Source: Paenibacillus sp. FSL H8-0537 (GTDB lineage Bacteria; Bacillota; Bacilli; Paenibacillales; Paenibacillaceae). From it: a stretch of DNA of 64,000 bases. The notes beneath the pieces were generated by a model, which saw only the letters and a program-made list of their open reading frames with translations, did not search any database and was not told where the DNA came from. How positions within the stretch are numbered: the first letter of the stretch is position 1; every line of letters starts with the position of its first letter. A program made the position numbers and the translations under genes. Of this stretch, positions 59,366 to 64,000 are shown piece after piece. Location of the stretch: contig NZ_CP150290.1 of the NCBI RefSeq assembly GCF_038051995.1, positions 4,640,001 through 4,704,000 of the forward strand, in the 5' to 3' direction.

Positions 59366-60634
59366 TTAAACAGCCGACTTGCTAGGCCTATGTTCTTGGC
59401 TCCACTCCAGCAAAACTTCCTTAAGCGACTCTTGTACGAGCAGCAGCTCCGTCTCCGTATGCGCATCTGAGAAGACGAAGAAGCCTTTCGTAAAAATGCC
59501 CTGCTGAGCGAGCCGCTTCATCATATAAGCGCGGAACGGATCGCGGTAAAAGTCCTGCTCCGCCCGCGACCTCAGGCAGAAGCTCGCATAGGTGCCGTGC
59601 AGTGCGAGCTCCTCTGTCAGCCCTAGCGCATCCAGCTGAGCCTGCAGCTCTGCCATCAGCTTCTGCGTACCGCCGCGCCAGCTTGGCCAGCTCGGTGCCG
59701 CCTGCATCAGCTTCTCGCAGGCAATAAGCGCTGCCAGCGCAATCGTCTCGCTCGAATGGGCGCTGCTGAACTTGACCTGCCCACATAGCCGCATAATCGG
59801 CTCTGATCCCAATACGACGCCCAGCGGCAGGCCATTGGCCAGCCCCTTCGACAAGCAAAGAATATCCGGCCACAGCCCGTATTCGCCCGCGGTCGCCTGC
59901 TTGCCCATTCTTGCACCCGACGTTACCTCGTCGAACACGATTAGAATGCTGTGTCGTGCGGCCAGCTCCATCACCTTGCCCAGCTCCTCGCGCTGCCACT
60001 CGCTCGGGCATAACACGATGCAGGCCAACTGGTCGCCATGCCGGCGCACCTCGTCTTCGATCCGCCGCAGGCTTGCATGCGGCACCCAAACGGTACTGCT
60101 GCGGATTTCCGCCGGAATCCCCAGCGCTTCCGCGTCTCCGCCGTAATAACCATAGGCCGACCAATCGCTCCAGCCATGGTAAGCCGTCGACATCACCTTT
60201 GGCCTGCGGGTATAAGCTCTTGCCAGCCGGACTGCGCCGCTAACTGCATCGGCTCCGCCTTTGCAGAAGCGCAGTGCCGCATAACGCTGCTCGAAGCGGG
60301 CGAGTATAAACTCCGCTGCCGTCAGCTCCACATCAGCGGGTACCGAGAAGCTTGTCCCTTTGGCGAGCTGCTTTACAATCGCCGCTTGCACTTCCTCGCG
60401 GGCATGTCCCCATGAGGCGGTGCCCATCGCCATCTCGCAATCGAGCCACTCATTGCCATCAATATCGATAAATCTGGATTGTCTGGCTTCTACGCAGCAG
60501 ATGGCCGTTTCGCCGGGGAATAAGCGCTCTGGCGTCTTCGCCAACGTGCTGCATCCGCTCGGAATCAATTGCTGCACGCGCTCCAACCATTGCAGGCTTT
60601 GGGTAAATACCGCCTGCTCCTCTCTCGTCTTCAT
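59366..60634 (-). CDS. Class III PLP-dependent aminotransferase (glutamate-1-semialdehyde aminomutase-like)
   Basis: A 422-residue fold type I PLP enzyme. Motifs include GNEWLDCEMAMGTASWGHA, CKGGADAVSGAVRLARAYT (the phosphate-binding turn), IVFDEVTSGARMG (the Asp that contacts PLP) and LSKGLANGLPLG, where Lys forms the Schiff base. It resembles GSA aminomutase, but its position with a GT2, an alcohol dehydrogenase and a phosphatase suggests amination of a keto sugar or other ketone rather than heme synthesis. A hemL-like alternative is not excluded. Confidence 0.88.
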   Translation of the reverse strand: MKTREEQAVFTQSLQWLERVQQLIPSGCSTLAKTPERLFPGETAICCVEARQSRFIDIDGNEWLDCEMAMGTASWGHAREEVQAAIVKQLAKGTSFSVPADVELTAAEFILARFEQRYAALRFCKGGADAVSGAVRLARAYTRRPKVMSTAYHGWSDWSAYGYYGGDAEALGIPAEIRSSTVWVPHASLRRIEDEVRRHGDQLACIVLCPSEWQREELGKVMELAARHSILIVFDEVTSGARMGKQATAGEYGLWPDILCLSKGLANGLPLGVVLGSEPIMRLCGQVKFSSAHSSETIALAALIACEKLMQAAPSWPSWRGGTQKLMAELQAQLDALGLTEELALHGTYASFCLRSRAEQDFYRDPFRAYMMKRLAQQGIFTKGFFVFSDAHTETELLLVQESLKEVLLEWSQEHRPSKSAV

Positions 60635-60658
60635 GGTTTCTCCTCCATTTAGCGCGTT

Positions 60659-61816
60659 CTAGCGCACCTTTGTTCCTGGCCAGCAGCTTTCGTAAATCCG
60701 GTCGATGGAGATGACATTGCCGTAGAGGTCAATGATCAAATCCTGTGCTCGGTGGGCATGGCGCATTTCAATCCAGTAGCGATTTTCCAGCAGCCGCGTG
60801 AAGTTGTCTACGAGGAACAATAGACGGCTCCGGCTCTGAATGAGCTCCTTGCCCAGCACCTGCGGCAGCCAAATCGCCCCATTTGAGTTGAAGCGGTTTG
60901 AATAGTCATACACTTCGGTGAGCGTAGCGAACTCTGCCTCGCGAAGCTGGCTCCAGAACATGTCCGCATCGCTGCGCACCTCAGCCAGATCGACGCCAAT
61001 CATCGGCAGCGATGCAGATGCTGCGTCCTGCTGCTCCAGATGCGACTTCAAATGGTCAAACATGAATGGCCAAATATCGGCCTTAATGTCGCTGCCCCAT
61101 TTTTTCCAGAAGCGGGCCAGATTGTTTTTGCGATTGAAGCTGCGGTGAATGCCGCTGCTGCGCTCCCAGTGATAGGCCAAAACTTCCGGATTAATAACGA
61201 TGTCATAGCCGGCTGCCCGCGCTCTCATCTGGTAATCGAAATCCTCGTAGCCGTTAAAAAACTTCTCATCGAGCAGCCCCACCTTCTCATACACTTCGCG
61301 TTTCATGCCAAACATCGCGAATATGACGAGCTGTACGGAAAACGTATGCTTTGGAATATCCATAGGGGAAGCGTTCAGGAAGAGATGACGGCCAATCGTG
61401 TCCGCAAAGGCAATGCCACAATGCTGAACGCCGCCTGTCTGCGGATACAGCAGTACGCCGCCTGCCATGCCGATTTCGTCGCTGCTGTCCAGCGTTTCGC
61501 TCATCAGCTGCTGCCAATTGTGATTCAAGATCGTGTCGGAATCGAGAAAATAAATATATTGCCCCTGTGCAATTTTTAGCGCGCTATTAATCGAAACGGC
61601 GCATCCAAGCGGATAGTCGTGCTGCAAAATCTCCACCGTCACGCCTTCCTTGCACTCTGACTGAAGCTTATCCAAATGCTGTCTGACTGCTGTGCCGGAA
61701 CCGTCATTGATGAAGATAATCTGGGTGGATGGGCTTACTGTCCGCAGCAATGAATCCGTAAATAAGTTCAAAATGTTATAATCCTGGTTTACTGGCACAA
61801 TAACTGTGTGTAGCAT
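60659..61816 (-). CDS. Glycosyltransferase family 2
   Basis: A 385-residue GT-A enzyme: VIVPVNQDYNILNLFTDSL, the nucleotide-sugar region IIFINDGSG, DXD-type motif FLDSDTIL (about 92-99) and the base in NGYEDFDYQMRA (about 193-204), followed by HWERSSG. A C-terminal extension of about 110 residues (from about 275) shows no known motif. No hydrophobic anchor is present. It is the first gene of the minus-strand group ending at 55567. GTGGAGGAGATTAC precedes the ATG. Confidence 0.88.
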   Translation of the reverse strand: MLHTVIVPVNQDYNILNLFTDSLLRTVSPSTQIIFINDGSGTAVRQHLDKLQSECKEGVTVEILQHDYPLGCAVSINSALKIAQGQYIYFLDSDTILNHNWQQLMSETLDSSDEIGMAGGVLLYPQTGGVQHCGIAFADTIGRHLFLNASPMDIPKHTFSVQLVIFAMFGMKREVYEKVGLLDEKFFNGYEDFDYQMRARAAGYDIVINPEVLAYHWERSSGIHRSFNRKNNLARFWKKWGSDIKADIWPFMFDHLKSHLEQQDAASASLPMIGVDLAEVRSDADMFWSQLREAEFATLTEVYDYSNRFNSNGAIWLPQVLGKELIQSRSRLLFLVDNFTRLLENRYWIEMRHAHRAQDLIIDLYGNVISIDRIYESCWPGTKVR

Positions 61817-62113
61817 GTAATCTCCTCCACGTGATTTATAGTTTCAATTTCGTTCGACGCCAGCTGCCCTCCCTTTATCCCGACTCAACTCTATCTAATT
61901 TTGGAATTTATGACATGTGACTGGAATAGAATCTGGTTACAGTGTATGTTTATGCACCTCGCTGTGTAAATATCAACATCTGAACTCTATTAAATTTTGA
62001 ACCTGTTCACTAGATTAGGCGGCAAATTTGACAAGGGGTTTTAATTCGTTTTAACTAGAGATAACTGGTTTTTTTAATATAAGAATTTATAAGTTTCACA
62101 CTTATAAAACGGC
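61817..62113. other. Divergent intergenic region, AT-rich
   Basis: No gene is seen. It should hold the promoters of the GT2 group and of the UbiD gene. TTGACA at 62028-62033 is a possible -35 without a clear -10. A weak hairpin TTTATAAG / CTTATAAA lies at 62086-62108. Confidence 0.4.
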
Positions 62114-62176
62114 TTATATTTCTCGGATTGAAACGCGCCGCGCCGCCAAAGGACGGCGAAAGCCTTTTCACCTTGG
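62114..62176 (-). repeat. Dispersed repeat, copy 6 (hairpin 1 only)
   Basis: A truncated copy: TATATTTCTCGG, then GAAACGCGC ... TTTTCACCTTGG. The AT-rich hairpin 2 is missing, and it is the only copy not linked to a terminator. Confidence 0.8.
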
Positions 62177-62222
62177 CAGAGAATCATTTCGCAAAATTCA
62201 TATAGATCGGAGCTATTTCAAC

Positions 62223-64000
62223 ATGTATCGCCACTTGGAACAATGTGTACTGGATTTGGAGCAGAACGGACATCTCGTCCGGATAAAAGAAGAGGTCGAC
62301 CCCCATTTGGAAATGGCGGCGATTCATATGAAGGTATTTGAAGCTGGTGGTCCCGCCCTATTATTTGAAAATGTAAAAGGCTCCAAATTTCGTGCCGTCT
62401 CGAATTTGTTTGGAACGGTTGAGCGGAGCAAATTTATGTTTCGCCATACATGGAACGCAGTCGAGCGCGTCATGGACTTGCGCGGCGACCCCATGAAAGC
62501 GATAAAAAACCCGTTTGGACATATTGGAACAGGTCTCGCAGCATGGAAAGCACTGCCGAAGCAAAGCTCGGGCAGCGTGCCAGTAGCCGCGCAGGAAATT
62601 CAAATTTCCGACCTGCCGCTCATTAAGCATTGGCCGGATGACGGCGGCGCTTTCGTGACGCTGCCGCAGGTGTTTACCGAGGAGCCGGGCAAGCCGGGAC
62701 TCATGAATGCGAATCTCGGCATGTACCGCGTTCAGCTTAGCGGCAATGATTATGAGCTGAATAAGGAAATCGGCGTTCATTACCAGATTCACCGTGGTAT
62801 CGGCATTCATCAGGATATGGCGAATAAGCTGGGCAAGCCGCTTAAGGTCAGCATTTTCGTTGGCGGTCCGCCAGCCCATACGCTGGCGGCTGTTATGCCG
62901 CTGCCAGAAGGCTTAAGCGAGATGACCTTTGCCGGCTTGCTGGCGGGACGCCGTTTCCGCTACAGCTACCGGGACGGCTTCGTGCTTAGCAATGACGCAG
63001 ATTTCGTCATTACTGGGGAAATCCATCCCGGCGAGACGAAGCCGGAAGGTCCGTTTGGCGACCACCTGGGCTATTACAGTCTGACGCATCCGTTTCCGCT
63101 AATGAAGGTGCATAAAGTGTATGCAAAGCCCCATGCAATCTGGCCGTTTACCGTTGTCGGCAGGCCACCGCAGGAGGATACCGCCTTCGGAGCACTTATC
63201 CATGAACTTACGGGAGATGCGATCAAGCAGGAAATTCCCGGCGTGAAGGAAGTCCACGCCGTCGATGCAGCAGGCGTGCATCCTCTGCTGTTCGCGATTG
63301 GCAGCGAGCGGTATACGCCGTATCAGCAGGTTAAACGTCCAACGGAAATTTTGACGCTGGCGAACCGGATTTTGGGCACGGGGCAGCTTAGCCTAGCCAA
63401 ATATTTATTTATTACAGCGGAGGACAAGCAGCCTGTAACGACGCATCATGAGGCGGAATTTCTCGTCTATGTGCTGGAACGGCTGGAGCTGCGCCGCGAT
63501 ATTCATTTTTATACGAATACGACGATTGATACGCTCGATTATTCGGGAACGGGGCTTAATGAAGGCAGCAAGGTCGTTTTTGCCGCCTATGGAGAGAAGA
63601 TTCGCGAGCTGTGCCGCGAAACGCCTGAGGCGCTGAAGGAACTGCGCGGATTTGAGAATGCACGTCTCGTTATGCCTGGCATCGTAGCGATTCAAGGGCC
63701 AGCTTTCACAAGCTATGCCGACGCGAAGGTCCAATTACAGAGCTTGAGCGAAGCAATTGCCGAGAAGGGGCCGCTGCCGTCCTGCCCAATGATTATTTTA
63801 TGCGACGACAGCACGTTTTTAAGCGCGAAGGTGGACAACTTCCTGTGGGCAACGTTTACGCGCAGCAACCCATCCCATGATATTTACGGGGTAAATAGCG
63901 GGTACGAGCATAAGCACTGGGCCTGCGATAACGTTATTATTGATGCGCGGACGAAGCCGCATCAAGCGCCGCCGCTCATCGCCGATCCTGCGGTGGAGAA
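62223..64000 (+). CDS. UbiD-family (prenylated-FMN-dependent) decarboxylase, 3' end outside window
   Basis: 592 codons are open from ATG 62223 to the window edge. UbiD enzymes reversibly decarboxylate aromatic or acrylic acids using prenylated FMN supplied by UbiX. Motifs include the N-terminal LEQNGHLVRIKEEVDPHLE, the metal ligand Asn in NANLGMYR, PEGPFGDHLGYYS (catalytic Glu region) and FTRSNPSHDIYGVNSG near the edge. GGAG lies nine bases before the ATG. No UbiX gene is present in the window, and the downstream neighbours are not visible. Confidence 0.9.
   Translation, partial: MYRHLEQCVLDLEQNGHLVRIKEEVDPHLEMAAIHMKVFEAGGPALLFENVKGSKFRAVSNLFGTVERSKFMFRHTWNAVERVMDLRGDPMKAIKNPFGHIGTGLAAWKALPKQSSGSVPVAAQEIQISDLPLIKHWPDDGGAFVTLPQVFTEEPGKPGLMNANLGMYRVQLSGNDYELNKEIGVHYQIHRGIGIHQDMANKLGKPLKVSIFVGGPPAHTLAAVMPLPEGLSEMTFAGLLAGRRFRYSYRDGFVLSNDADFVITGEIHPGETKPEGPFGDHLGYYSLTHPFPLMKVHKVYAKPHAIWPFTVVGRPPQEDTAFGALIHELTGDAIKQEIPGVKEVHAVDAAGVHPLLFAIGSERYTPYQQVKRPTEILTLANRILGTGQLSLAKYLFITAEDKQPVTTHHEAEFLVYVLERLELRRDIHFYTNTTIDTLDYSGTGLNEGSKVVFAAYGEKIRELCRETPEALKELRGFENARLVMPGIVAIQGPAFTSYADAKVQLQSLSEAIAEKGPLPSCPMIILCDDSTFLSAKVDNFLWATFTRSNPSHDIYGVNSGYEHKHWACDNVIIDARTKPHQAPPLIADPAVE

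Noticed and set aside
1..64000. tRNA, rRNA, CRISPR arrays, phage genes, attachment sites or replication origin
   Set aside because: None was recognised by eye; gaps between genes are explained by promoters, terminators and the repeat family.

Overview
The window looks like a chromosomal segment of a Gram-positive endospore former, most likely Paenibacillus or a close relative. The reasons are a gerA-type spore germinant receptor operon, a Bacillota-style mannitol PTS operon with a PRD regulator, strong AGGAGG ribosome binding sites, many AraC-family regulators (three fused to siderophore-binding domains), a copper-amine-oxidase-N stalk protein, and sugar ABC importers encoded without their own ATPase. 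No rRNA, tRNA, CRISPR array, phage or intact insertion sequence was seen.

Layout. 1-6654: mannitol operon with mtlA (3' part), mtlR, mtlF and mtlD, followed by the general PTS genes ptsI and a HPr gene. 6756-11706: fabV, a divergent PRPP synthetase with a tandem-repeat leader, and a GH3 beta-glucosidase. 11955-16906: iron locus 1 (lipoprotein receptor, two FecCD permeases, Btr-like regulator). 17131-20848: ger operon. 20929-22034: UPF0173 hydrolase and a 44-residue membrane peptide. 22185-25134: iron locus 2 (receptor and Btr-like regulator). 25345-27001: NAPE-PLD-like hydrolase behind an inverted-repeat operator, and an unknown small protein. 27092-32607: chemoreceptor and a single-module NRPS with a terminal reductase, arranged as an operon. 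33082-36835: stalk protein and iron locus 3. 36966-37994: AI-2E family permease. 38290-51049: sugar-acid region (two SDRs, enolase-superfamily dehydratase, mutarotase, UxuA, ABC importer, RraA-like protein, Rpn nuclease, AraC and GntR regulators). 51249-54429: NagZ-like lipoprotein, unknown lipoprotein, uroporphyrinogen-III synthase-like protein. 54764-61816: AraC regulator facing a six-gene minus-strand group (GT2, class III aminotransferase, zinc dehydrogenase, MFS exporter, DUF1349, HAD). 62223-64000: 5' part of a UbiD-family decarboxylase.

How the genes work together. The first operon imports and phosphorylates mannitol and oxidises it to fructose-6-phosphate, and it carries its own EI and HPr. 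Each of the three iron loci pairs a lipoprotein receptor with an AraC regulator whose fused sensor domain resembles that same receptor. Fur boxes lie at all three loci, but only locus 1 encodes permeases and none encodes an ATPase, so shared components are implied. The sugar-acid region suggests uronate or aldonate oligosaccharide import under CcpA control.

Two observations stand out. A roughly 100-bp two-hairpin intergenic repeat occurs seven times, and at every full-length site the same end lies next to the T-tract side of a Rho-independent terminator. The chemoreceptor-NRPS pair, in which the NRPS has a truncated condensation domain, a phenylalanine-like adenylation pocket and a reductase, could make and possibly sense a small aldehyde- or pyrazine-type metabolite; that function is inference.
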